Source: an uncultured Alistipes sp. (GTDB taxonomy: Bacteria; Bacteroidota; Bacteroidia; Bacteroidales; Rikenellaceae). From it: DNA of 27,869 nt. The stretch spans positions 1-27,869 of the forward strand of contig CAJUMU010000024.1 of the NCBI GenBank assembly GCA_910587675.1. Direction: 5' to 3'. Positions within the stretch are counted from its first letter, which is position 1, and each line of letters starts with the position of its first letter. The notes under the pieces were generated by a model. It was not told the origin of the DNA. It saw only the letters and a list, made by a program, of their open reading frames with translations, and did no database searches. The translations under genes were made by a program, and so were the position numbers. Positions 20,860 through 27,869 of the stretch are shown here, in pieces.

Positions 20860-23007
20860 ATGCAAAATTTCGACTACCAATTTAATGTCGGCGGCAATTT
20901 TACCGCCACGATGGAGGGAATGGCCGAGAGTACAGGCCGTTTCAATGCCGCCGTGGAGGGTACGCACAGCTGGCTCGGTAAATTGGGTCAGACGCTTGCA
21001 GTCTGGGATTTGGCAAGTAACTATGTAAGCAAGTTCAACGACACGCTGGGCGGCCTTTCGTCTTCGGGCATATCGCTTGACAGCCAGATGCACGATTTGA
21101 GTGCCGTCGCGGGTGTCGTGGGTGACGGCCTGAAACAGATTGAGGGCTACGCCCGCAGCAGTGCAAAGGCTTTCGGTATCGACGCCTCGCAGGCTGTCGA
21201 GGGTTACAAGCTGCTGCTTTCGCAGCTGTCGCCCGAACTCGGCAAATACCCCGAGGCTTTGCAGGCGATGGGCAACTGTATCGCCACCACCAGCAAACTG
21301 ATGGGTGGTGACGGTGTGGCGGCGGCCGAGGTTCTGACCACCGCCATGAACCAGTACGGCATCAGCCTTGACGACCCGATGAAAGCCAGCGCGGAAATGG
21401 CGCGCATGATGAACGTCATGGCTGCGGCGGGTCAGGCGGGTTCTGCGGAACTCCCCGCCATCAAAGTGGCGTTGCAGCAGTGCGGTATGGCCGCGAAAGC
21501 CGCCAACGTCAGCTTTGAGGAAACGAACGCCGCCATTCAGGTGCTCGACAAGGCGGGCAAAAAAGGTTCGGAGGGCGGTGTCGCCCTGCGCAACGTGCTT
21601 TCCACCCTTGCCGCAGGCCGTTTCCTGCCTGAAAAGACACAGGAGGAACTGCAAAAGGCGGGCATCAACGTGTCCTCGCTAACCGATAAGACGAAGCCGC
21701 TGAAAGAACGTCTGGAAACGCTCAAACCGCTGCTGAAAGACGACGCGCTGCTGTCCGCCCTGTTCGGCCGTGAGAACGCGAACGCCGCCCTTGCCCTGAT
21801 AAACGGCACTGAAAGTTTGCAGGACTTCACCGAGGCCGTCACAGGCACGGCCTCGGCGGAAGAACAGGCGGCCATCATCATGGACAGCTACGCCGAGCGT
21901 CAGGCACGTATAAACCAGCAGTTTGAGGACTTCAAGATAACTATTTTTCAGGCTACGGGCGACCTCGGCATCTGGCTTTCCACGCTTATGGGCGCGCTCG
22001 TTCCGCTTTCGCAGCTTATGCCGCTACTTATCGGCATGGGCAACCTTATGGCATGGATAAAGGGCTTGCAGTGGGCTGCCATGTGGTCGCGCGTTCAGGG
22101 CTTCATCTATGCTGCCCGACTGCAAATGGCGTTCATGAACCGAGAGCTTATTACGGGGCAGTTCGCCTCCAACGGCTTTTTTGTCAATATCACCCGCGCG
22201 ACGCTGGCGGTGCTTCGGTTTGCCACAGTGGGGATATTCCAAGCCCTGAAAGGTCTGGGCGCGCTGGTTCTGTCGTTTGTCACGGGCGGGACAGCCTCGG
22301 CCACTTTCGCGGGTGTCGCTTCTGCTTCCTTTGGCGCTTTCAAGCTGGCTGCCACTGCCGCCTGCCGTGCGGTCAGCGTGGCCATTATGAGCATCCCGAT
22401 TATCGGGTGGATAGCCGCGGCAATTGCGGGGCTTATCGCACTGGGCGTCTATTTTTGGAACACTTCGGCGAAGTTCCGCGCCACCCTGAAAGGTCTGGGC
22501 GCGTCCTTTGTCGCTGTATTTAAGGGCATCTGGGATTTGGCTAAAAACGTCTTCGGCAGTATTGGCGACCTTATAAAAGCCGCTTTCTCCCTTGACGGTC
22601 AAGGCATCAAAGACGCCATAAACAGACTTAAAGGCGGCTTTTCGGAGTTCGGCACGAACGTCGGCAAGGCGTTCAATGACGCCTACAACGCCGAAATGGC
22701 CGCCAGCAAGAAAGCGGAGGAGGCCAAAAAGAAAGGCAAGCCCGACCCGAACGCAGCGGGCGGTGAAGTCCCTACGGTGGACGTGCCGACCGTCACGCCG
22801 CCCGACCCGACAGGCGGCAGCCTCGGAACTGTCGGCGGCAAAAGCGACGGCGGCGGTAAAATCAGGAATATAACGGTCAATGTGGACAAACTGGTGGAGC
22901 GTTTCGAGATACATACCACCAACCTGTCCGAAGACTTGGGAAAGGTCAAGGACATGGTGGGCGAAGCCCTGCTGTCCGCCCTTAACGACGTAAATCTGGC
23001 AATGTAG
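20860..23007 (+). CDS. Tail tape measure protein
   Basis: 715 residues setting tail length and later forming a channel for DNA entry. The N-terminal 340 residues are helical (LDSQMHDLSAVAGVVGDGLK, then FGIDASQAVEGYKLLL and ALRNVLSTLAAGRFLP), with the phage_min_tail-type core. Hydrophobic segments follow at about 368-402 and 505-534 (SIPIIGWIAAAIAGLIALGV). A basic, Pro/Gly-rich linker (about 610-665) leads to a C-terminal helix. The length predicts a tail of roughly 100 nm at about 0.15 nm per residue (inference). Confidence 0.92.
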   Translation: MQNFDYQFNVGGNFTATMEGMAESTGRFNAAVEGTHSWLGKLGQTLAVWDLASNYVSKFNDTLGGLSSSGISLDSQMHDLSAVAGVVGDGLKQIEGYARSSAKAFGIDASQAVEGYKLLLSQLSPELGKYPEALQAMGNCIATTSKLMGGDGVAAAEVLTTAMNQYGISLDDPMKASAEMARMMNVMAAAGQAGSAELPAIKVALQQCGMAAKAANVSFEETNAAIQVLDKAGKKGSEGGVALRNVLSTLAAGRFLPEKTQEELQKAGINVSSLTDKTKPLKERLETLKPLLKDDALLSALFGRENANAALALINGTESLQDFTEAVTGTASAEEQAAIIMDSYAERQARINQQFEDFKITIFQATGDLGIWLSTLMGALVPLSQLMPLLIGMGNLMAWIKGLQWAAMWSRVQGFIYAARLQMAFMNRELITGQFASNGFFVNITRATLAVLRFATVGIFQALKGLGALVLSFVTGGTASATFAGVASASFGAFKLAATAACRAVSVAIMSIPIIGWIAAAIAGLIALGVYFWNTSAKFRATLKGLGASFVAVFKGIWDLAKNVFGSIGDLIKAAFSLDGQGIKDAINRLKGGFSEFGTNVGKAFNDAYNAEMAASKKAEEAKKKGKPDPNAAGGEVPTVDVPTVTPPDPTGGSLGTVGGKSDGGGKIRNITVNVDKLVERFEIHTTNLSEDLGKVKDMVGEALLSALNDVNLAM
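22244..22503 (+). repeat. Direct repeat inside the tape measure gene
   Basis: CCCTGAAAGGTCTGGGCGCG occurs identically at 22244-22263 and 22484-22503, exactly 240 bp apart and in frame, encoding LKGLGA twice (AxxLKGLGALVLSFV and LKGLGASFVAVF). Recombination between them would delete 80 residues and shorten the tail without a frameshift. Confidence 0.75.
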
Positions 23008-23008
23008 T

Positions 23009-23611
23009 ATGACACCGATAAGTTTCATGTTCATAGCCGCAGGCGCGGCCACACAGGCGAAAGGGCTGCTGTACAGGATGCAGCCCTCACGCACGGGGCA
23101 AGCCCCGAACTGGGACGGGCACGGCGGCGGTATCACCCCGCACGAGGTCAGCAGCCCGATAACCGATAAAAGCTATTGGGAGGGACGTTATGTGCTTTGC
23201 GAACTGACGCTGCGCAAGCAGGACGGCCAGACGCTTGTAATCAATGACGCCGTGTGCGCCATCAGCCGTGCGAAAAACATAGTCACCACGCAGATGGTCG
23301 GCATGGACGGCACGGTGAAAGAATACATCAACGAGGGCGACTACCAGATAAACATCGTTGTCGGTGTGGCCGCCGTCCGTAACGGTGTCATCGTGGACGA
23401 ATACCCCGAAGACGGGCTGCGCGAGCTTCGCGCCTTTTTCGACGAAAAGGCGGCTATCGACGTGCATAGTGTCTTTCTGGAGATATTCGACATCGGCAGT
23501 ATCGTGATAAAGAACTTTTCCGTATCGCAGGACACGGCCAGCAATTACCAGAGCGTGAGCATTTCGGCCATGAGCGACGGAGATTATAACGTGTACAGCA
23601 CGGAGTATTAA
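23009..23611 (+). CDS. DUF6046-like baseplate/tail protein
   Basis: 200 residues resembling DUF6046 of Bacteroidales phages: DAVCAISRAKNIVTTQM, GTVKEYINEGDYQINIVVGV (about 101-120), YPEDGLRELRAF and VFLEIFDIGSIVIKNFSV. It lies between tape measure and hub, where a DNA-circulation or tail-initiator protein is usual (Mu gp43 position), so it probably belongs to the baseplate hub. Start ATG is 1 bp after the tape measure stop. The N-terminal FMFIAAGAATQAKG is mildly hydrophobic but not a clear signal peptide. Confidence 0.65.
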   Translation: MTPISFMFIAAGAATQAKGLLYRMQPSRTGQAPNWDGHGGGITPHEVSSPITDKSYWEGRYVLCELTLRKQDGQTLVINDAVCAISRAKNIVTTQMVGMDGTVKEYINEGDYQINIVVGVAAVRNGVIVDEYPEDGLRELRAFFDEKAAIDVHSVFLEIFDIGSIVIKNFSVSQDTASNYQSVSISAMSDGDYNVYSTEY

Positions 23612-23636
23612 ACAGTAGTTAAACGGCATTCAAACG

Positions 23637-24593
23637 ATGTACAGGCTGACGGCAAAAATAGAAATCACAGGCGCGAAGTCTTGGCGGCTTGAAAAGGTCA
23701 CGGAGGTGGAAATCACCCGTGACACCGAAAAGCTGACGGACGAATGCCGCCTGACGCTGCCAAAAAAAATCAAGTGGGACGGCGCGGCCGAGATACCCGT
23801 CCAGCGCGGCGACGGGGTGAAAGTGTGGCTGGGCTACGACGGTGACTTGCAGCTTGCCTTTGTGGGGTACGTGCGTGATGTGGGTTTTAAGACGCCCGTC
23901 GTCATTACCTGCGAGGACGAAATGTTCAAATTGAAGCAGATTGAAGCGAAGAAGAAAGCCTACAAGAGCGTGAACCTTGAAACCCTGCTGAAAGAACAAG
24001 GCCTGAACTACCCGCTGCGCGTGATGGGTGAACAGAACCTCGGGCAGTACCGTGTCACGGCGGACACCGTGGCATCGCTTCTCGGCCATTTGCAGGAAAA
24101 CGGCGTCCGCTCGTTCTTCCGTTACGAGGACGGCAGCCCCGTGCTTTATTGCGGTGTCCTGTTCGAGAGGGACAGCTGCCCGTCGCAGGTCTTCGCCACG
24201 GGGGTGAACATCATCGACGACCAGAGCCTCGAACAGCAAAAGGCCGAAAACATGCGCCTGCGCATCAAGGCGGTCAGCCTTATGCCGAACAATAAAAAAA
24301 TCAGGGTTGAAGTGGGCGACGCCGACGGCGAACACCGCACGCTCCATACCTACAACAAGCAGGAAGCCGAACTCAAAGCGTGGGCGCAGCAGGAAATCAA
24401 ACGTCTTAAACGGGACGGCCTCACGGGCAGTTTCAAGACATTCGGTTACAGGCTGGCGGACAAGCTGGACGCCATCGGCATCAAGATAGACGGTGAGAAA
24501 AAAGGCGTCTATCAGGTAAAGAAAAATATAATCAAATACGGCACGGGCGGCTTCCGTCAGGAAATCACGCTCGGCCAGCGTATAGGAGAATGA
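23637..24593 (+). CDS. Baseplate hub protein, gpD/Mu gp44-like
   Basis: 318 residues similar in layout to late-control gpD and the gp27-like part of VgrG. An N-terminal beta barrel with EVEITRDTEKLTDECRLTLP (24-43) and RGDGVKVWLGYDG is followed by an NLETLLKEQGL segment. A TLHTYNKQEAELKAWAQQEI repeat-like helix and a second barrel complete it. It would form the trimeric hub that carries the spike encoded next. Its last codon overlaps the spike start as ATGA. Confidence 0.82.
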   Translation: MYRLTAKIEITGAKSWRLEKVTEVEITRDTEKLTDECRLTLPKKIKWDGAAEIPVQRGDGVKVWLGYDGDLQLAFVGYVRDVGFKTPVVITCEDEMFKLKQIEAKKKAYKSVNLETLLKEQGLNYPLRVMGEQNLGQYRVTADTVASLLGHLQENGVRSFFRYEDGSPVLYCGVLFERDSCPSQVFATGVNIIDDQSLEQQKAENMRLRIKAVSLMPNNKKIRVEVGDADGEHRTLHTYNKQEAELKAWAQQEIKRLKRDGLTGSFKTFGYRLADKLDAIGIKIDGEKKGVYQVKKNIIKYGTGGFRQEITLGQRIGE

Positions 24594-25204
24594 ACAATAT
24601 AAAAGAAACCATCAGGCAGTTGGCACAGGGCGGCCGCCAGAGCGTGAGCCTTGTTTGTACTGTGGACGCCGTGGACAAGACGGCGCGCACGGTGGACTGC
24701 ACGCCGTTGGACGAAAGCGCGCCGCTTCTGGGCGTGAACCTGCAAGCCAATCAGGAAAGCACGTTCGGCGTGGTGGCATTCCCGAAAGTGGGCAGTTACG
24801 TGGTGGTTGGCTTTGTGGCCGACGGTGCTGCGGGCGTGGTGCTGCTTACCGACGAAGTGGAAAGCGTCGAGGTGGCAATCAGCGGCGACACCGCCCGAAT
24901 TTCGGCCGACAAGGACGGCGTGCGCGTTCTGATGGGCGATGACACCAGCGCGGAACTGACGAAAGAGGGCATCACGCTGAATGGCGGCGGCTTCGGCGGC
25001 ACGGTCAAGGTCGGGCAGCTGACCGAACGAATCAACGCTATAGAGCAGGACATCAACGACCTGAAAAGCGTGTTTTCTGGGTGGGTGGCCGTTCCGCAGG
25101 ACGGTGGCGCGGCCTTGTCCGCCGCCGCTGCCGCATGGAGCGCGACCCCGCTTGAACTGACACAGCGGGGTGATTATGAAAACGAAAAAGTGAAACACGG
25201 ATGA
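24590..25204 (+). CDS. Baseplate spike, gpV/Mu gp45-like
   Basis: 204 residues with the OB-fold start typical of spikes (SLVCTVDAVDKTARTVDCTP, then GVVAFPKVGSYVVVGFV). A repetitive beta-strand stretch (VEVAISGDTARISADKDGVR and LTKEGITLNGGGFGG, about 90-140) suits a trimeric beta-helix needle. An unusual C-terminal addition (about 147-204), predicted helical and ending in TQRGDYENEKVKHG, has no iron-binding HxH tip motif. It overlaps both neighbours by 4 bp. Confidence 0.8.
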   Translation: MNNIKETIRQLAQGGRQSVSLVCTVDAVDKTARTVDCTPLDESAPLLGVNLQANQESTFGVVAFPKVGSYVVVGFVADGAAGVVLLTDEVESVEVAISGDTARISADKDGVRVLMGDDTSAELTKEGITLNGGGFGGTVKVGQLTERINAIEQDINDLKSVFSGWVAVPQDGGAALSAAAAAWSATPLELTQRGDYENEKVKHG

Positions 25205-25479
25205 ACGGCATACTGATAGACGCGGAAAGTGGCGACCTGCTGATAGAACGCGGCAGTGTCGTAATCGGTGACACCGACAGCCAGATTGCCGAGGGTGTCC
25301 TTGTTGCCATGCGCGGCGAGTGGAAAGAATGGCCGCTTATCGGCGGCGAGGTGAAAAAGATGCTTGGCGGCGAGGTGGACGTCATGTGGCGCGGTCAGGT
25401 CAAAAAGATGCTGGAGGCCTGCGGGCTTGACGTCCAGAAAGTGAGCATAACGGAAGACAACATTATAACAGTGGAGTGA
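25201..25479 (+). CDS. Baseplate wedge, gp25-like (GPW/gp25)
   Basis: 92 residues related to T4 gp25 and P2 gpW. GDTDSQIAEGVLVAMRGEWK (23-42) and EWPLIGGEVKKMLGG (43-57) are the characteristic core; the C-terminal half has VKKMLEACGLDVQKVSI. It anchors wedge proteins to the sheath base. Start ATG overlaps the spike stop and its own stop overlaps the next ATG. Confidence 0.85.
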   Translation: MNGILIDAESGDLLIERGSVVIGDTDSQIAEGVLVAMRGEWKEWPLIGGEVKKMLGGEVDVMWRGQVKKMLEACGLDVQKVSITEDNIITVE

Positions 25480-25769
25480 TGGAGGTAAAAGTAAAGGACA
25501 GGCAGAGCCTGCTCGACATGGCCGTCCAGACGGCTGGCAGCATGGAGGCCGCTTTCGGCCTTGCAGCCGCCAATGGCGTGAGCCTTACGGACACTCTTGC
25601 GGACGGGCAGGTGCTTGACACGGTGGTTGCCGAGAATGCCGACACGGTGCGCCGTTACAGCGTTCAGGGCATCCAGCCCGCCACGGCATTGAGCGAGGAG
25701 GAAATGGCCGCGCTTGCGCAGGAGGGCATCAACTTCATGGGTATTGAAATAGATTTTGTAGTAAGTTAA
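25479..25769 (+). CDS. LysM-like tail protein (gpX-like)
   Basis: 96 residues from the ATG at 25479, overlapping the previous stop (TGATG); a GTG one codon earlier is an alternative. KVKDRQSLLDMAVQTAGSME, then AANGVSLTDTLADGQVL, fits the LysM fold used by P2 gpX and related tail proteins to bind the tube end. In Bacteroidales phages such a protein occurs between gp25 and baseplate J. Not a cell-wall hydrolase; no catalytic domain. Confidence 0.7.
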   Translation: MEVKVKDRQSLLDMAVQTAGSMEAAFGLAAANGVSLTDTLADGQVLDTVVAENADTVRRYSVQGIQPATALSEEEMAALAQEGINFMGIEIDFVVS

Positions 25770-25779
25770 AAATAAGACA

Positions 25780-26619
25780 ATGGCACGTACAATCGCAGAA
25801 ATCAAAGACAGCATGACGGCCGACCTCATGCGCAATCCCGACGTGGCCCGCGCCTACGGGTTTGAAGCTGGTGCGGCCTTTTCCTCGCATTTCAGCAAGG
25901 TAAGCGTCGAAAGCCTGCTTTTCTATATCGTCGCCTGTGCGATGTGGGTTCTTGAAAACCTGTTCGACCAGCACAGGCGCGATGTGGAGCAGCGCATCGA
26001 GGCCATCATCCCGCACCGTCCGAAATGGTACAGGGACAAGGTTCTGGGCTTCATGAAAGACAAGCCCCTCGTTACCGACACGGATCACTACGACACGGAG
26101 GGTATGAGCGACGGCGACATCGAGGCCGCACGCGTGGTGAAATACGCCGCGGCCAGCGAGAACGCGGACGCCTCCATCCTTACCATCAAGGTGGCGGGGG
26201 AGGTCGGCGGTGTTCGGCAGCCTCTTGATGCCGACACGGAAATCCAGCTTCTTGCCTATATCGGTGAAATCAAAGACGCGGGCGTCCGCGTGAACCTCGT
26301 GAACCAGACCGCCGACGTGTTCCATTGCGAGGTCGATGTGTACTATGACGCCATGCTGCTGCCTGAAACCGTCGAGACGCAATGCAGGGAAACGATACGT
26401 AACTATATCGAAAACCTGCCTTTCAACGGTGAGTACAGCAACATGGCACTTGTGGACGAACTCCAGAAAATCGAGGGCGTGCGCATCGTTGAGATGAGCG
26501 GTGCGACCACGGAGGTGGACGGTGAAAGTACCCCTACCGACATAGACGCCCGTTTTACCCCCGCGGCTGGCTATTTTTCCGCGGGCAACATAACAGTCAA
26601 TATGAAATCTTACAAATGA
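25780..26619 (+). CDS. Baseplate J-like protein (Mu gp47)
   Basis: 279 residues with the family's features: FLENLFDQ-type N-terminal helix (FYIVACAMWVLENLFDQHRR, 47-66), a central VVKYAAASENADASILTIKV strand and the C-terminal wedge motif (VETQCRETIRNYIENLPFNG, 201-220; YSNMALVDELQKIEGVRIVE). It forms the baseplate ring with gp25 and the gpI-position protein. The Bacteroidales form is shorter than Mu gp47 (361). Confidence 0.88.
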   Translation: MARTIAEIKDSMTADLMRNPDVARAYGFEAGAAFSSHFSKVSVESLLFYIVACAMWVLENLFDQHRRDVEQRIEAIIPHRPKWYRDKVLGFMKDKPLVTDTDHYDTEGMSDGDIEAARVVKYAAASENADASILTIKVAGEVGGVRQPLDADTEIQLLAYIGEIKDAGVRVNLVNQTADVFHCEVDVYYDAMLLPETVETQCRETIRNYIENLPFNGEYSNMALVDELQKIEGVRIVEMSGATTEVDGESTPTDIDARFTPAAGYFSAGNITVNMKSYK

Positions 26620-27110
26620 GTGTGTACGATGTCAAGATAAAACGCCTTGCGCTCCTGCTGCTTCCCACAGCCCTGCGCAAGCCCCTTGTGGCGGCTTTCA
26701 TGCAAAGCGCGGTACAGGGTTGCAGCGTGCTGCACGGCGAGTTCATGCGGTGGCGCGACGATAAGGATTACAGGCTCTGGCACAACGGTCAGGTCTGCCA
26801 CTTGCGCGCGGTTCTGAACGACACTTTCGACCAGACGGAGCGTCGTATCACCGTGGACGACGAGGACAGCGGCGGGCTGCGCGGCGCACGCCTCTTTACG
26901 CGGGACATGGACAGGCATATCCTTTTGCCCGTGCGTGGCGGCGGCAAGGCTTTCATCATCAACCGCCGCGGCTACGGCGGTGTGAGCGGCTTCGACTTCT
27001 GGGTGTCCGTGCCGTATGCCCTTATGGGGAAAATCGACGAGACACGCCTTGCCGCGGTGGTAAGCACCTATAAACTTGCCTCCAAACGTTGGACGATAAA
27101 TTATAATTAA
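26616..27110 (+). CDS. Tail protein in gpI/Mu gp48 position
   Basis: 164 residues, overlapping baseplate J by 4 bp (ATGA). LLLLPTALRKPLVAAFMQSA (11-30) and the RITVDDEDSGGLRGARLF segment are notable; the Bacteroidales counterpart of gpI usually fills this slot between baseplate J and the fibre. I see no diagnostic motif. The protein probably attaches fibres to the baseplate. A C-terminal KLASKRWTINYN ends the frame just before the fibre gene. Confidence 0.6.
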   Translation: MSVYDVKIKRLALLLLPTALRKPLVAAFMQSAVQGCSVLHGEFMRWRDDKDYRLWHNGQVCHLRAVLNDTFDQTERRITVDDEDSGGLRGARLFTRDMDRHILLPVRGGGKAFIINRRGYGGVSGFDFWVSVPYALMGKIDETRLAAVVSTYKLASKRWTINYN

Positions 27111-27132
27111 ACACTGATAAAAGACTTTTAGA

Positions 27133-27869
27133 ATGGAAACGATAGGTAATTTCCTGACCCAGCCGAACAAGGATTTTCCGCTTGACTGCGACACGCTCGA
27201 CATGTTGCAGGCGGGCACGGCACTTGTGGCCGCACTGGGCAATATCGCAGGCGACAAACTTATTCTTACAGGCTGCGAGCTGACGAACAACGACACGCAA
27301 CGTGCCGCGGGCTATGTGTTCGTCAAGACGCGTGACTATCCGCACGGCGAGGTTCTGCGCTGGGAGGGCGGCAACATTTCAGGGGGCATGTACGTGAAGC
27401 TGGAGGACGTTTCAGTAAACGCGCAGGGTTTTGAATACCCGAAAGCCTACACGCGTCGGACGCTTGCCGCAGGCGTGGGCAGTGAAAATTTCAAGTGGGA
27501 GGACTTCCAGAAACCGAAGACGTCTGCCGAACTTGAAAAGCTGATTGCCGACCTTGCCAAACAACAGTCTGACACCGCGGCAAAATCCGTCAGCGAGCCG
27601 CTGGGCATCGTCAAGATGTGGGCGGGTGTGAAAGTCCCCGAAAATTACGCCCTGTGCGACGGCGCGATGTTGAAGACCAGCGAATACCCTGAACTTTACA
27701 AAGCCCTTGGCACCGCTTTCAATGCTGGTGTGAACTACAACGGCACGCGCTACACCACGCAAAGCGGCTTCTTCCGTCTTCCCGACCTGCGCGGTCGTTT
27801 CATCGTGGGTTATAACGACCTCGATGACGAATACAAGAAATACGGCAACACGGGCGGCGAGAAGAAACA
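27133..27869 (+). CDS. Tail fibre/collar protein, C-terminus beyond window
   Basis: The frame is open for 245 codons to the window edge (partial). Residues 1-125 form the baseplate attachment part; 131-152 is a short coiled coil (SAELEKLIADLAKQQSDTAA). Residues 157-228 are a phage tail-collar domain: GIVKMWAGVKVPENYALCDG, EYPELYKALGTAF and FFRLPDLRGRFIVGYN, then NTGGEKK. Collar-domain fibres in related Bacteroides phages can be targets of diversity-generating retroelements; the variable region would lie in the missing C-terminus. Short intergenic leader 27111-27132. Confidence 0.85.
   Translation, partial: METIGNFLTQPNKDFPLDCDTLDMLQAGTALVAALGNIAGDKLILTGCELTNNDTQRAAGYVFVKTRDYPHGEVLRWEGGNISGGMYVKLEDVSVNAQGFEYPKAYTRRTLAAGVGSENFKWEDFQKPKTSAELEKLIADLAKQQSDTAAKSVSEPLGIVKMWAGVKVPENYALCDGAMLKTSEYPELYKALGTAFNAGVNYNGTRYTTQSGFFRLPDLRGRFIVGYNDLDDEYKKYGNTGGEKK

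Larger units (their letters stand above)
1..27869. mobile_element. Mu-like transposable myophage genome, both ends outside the window
   Basis: Every recognisable gene belongs to one phage: repressor, MuA/MuB transposition pair, GemA, DUF3164, terminase, portal, MuF and gpG head proteins, protease, capsid, lysis genes, and a contractile tail with baseplate. Replicative transposition is inferred from the DDE transposase and MuB-type ATPase; no tyrosine or serine integrase is present. The left end should lie just before base 1, since the repressor is normally the first gene of a Mu-like genome. The right end lies beyond the tail fibre cut at base 27869. No host flanking DNA, attachment site or target duplication is visible. 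Confidence 0.93.

Noticed and set aside
22024..23136. 370-codon leftward ORF opposite tape measure
   Set aside because: Antisense shadow with low-complexity Arg/Gly runs; no domain and no promoter.
1..27869. CRISPR array, IS element, reverse transcriptase or integrase
   Set aside because: No regularly spaced repeats were seen. The only transposase is the phage DDE enzyme, and no reverse transcriptase (YxDD-type) or recombinase coding region appears on either strand.

Overview
The window is most of a Mu-like transposable, contractile-tailed temperate phage (a prophage or free phage genome) from the Bacteroidales. The phage type rests on a MuA-like DDE transposase beside a MuB-like ATPase, GemA, DUF3164, a DUF935 portal, gp36 and gpG families, a tail sheath, gp25 and baseplate J. 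The host assignment is inference. It rests on promoters of the Bacteroides type (TTTG about 19-21 bp upstream of TAnnTTTG), weak or A-rich ribosome binding sites, and protein families I know mainly from Bacteroides and relatives (DUF2586 sheath, DUF6046-like protein). The species cannot be named. The layout resembles the Bacteroides 'Hankyphage' group, from memory only.

Layout. 1-570: leftward XRE repressor and a switch region with a perfect 10-bp inverted repeat overlapping a rightward promoter. 573-7634: rightward early genes, namely two unknown proteins, transposase A, target-selection ATPase B, a second RecA-like ATPase, GemA, a run of small proteins (three with zinc-binding cysteine patterns) and DUF3164. 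A hairpin terminator at 7621-7649 separates these from a leftward head and packaging block (14370 down to 7650): small terminase, large terminase, gp36-like protein, portal, MuF minor head protein, gpG-like protein and a tail-completion candidate. A divergent control region (14371-14687) holds promoter-like elements on both strands, an initiator-like tRNA-Met and a strong terminator. From 14688 the late genes run rightward: prohead protease/scaffold, major capsid, endolysin amidase, membrane and spanin-like lysis genes, sheath, tube, tail chaperone with a -1 frameshift site, tape measure, hub, spike, gp25 wedge, LysM-like gpX, baseplate J, a gpI-position protein and a tail-collar fibre cut by the window edge.

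The most striking system is in the head block. The MuF minor head protein carries a C-terminal papain-fold toxin/deamidase-like domain (Cys353/Cys356, His448). A 75-codon gene lies tail-to-tail against it on the opposite strand with its own consensus promoter. This is the arrangement expected of a virion-associated toxin and its immunity protein. The toxin gene's GTG start is buried in a perfect 8-bp hairpin.

Other points to check are an initiator-type phage tRNA, a terminator with no room for a promoter before the late operon, a major capsid protein with a signal-peptide-like N-terminal extension, a u-spanin-like lipoprotein, a nested scaffold start, and a small antisense membrane ORF. No reverse transcriptase, CRISPR array, IS element or phage end was seen. 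Functional names are from reading motifs by eye; no database search was run.
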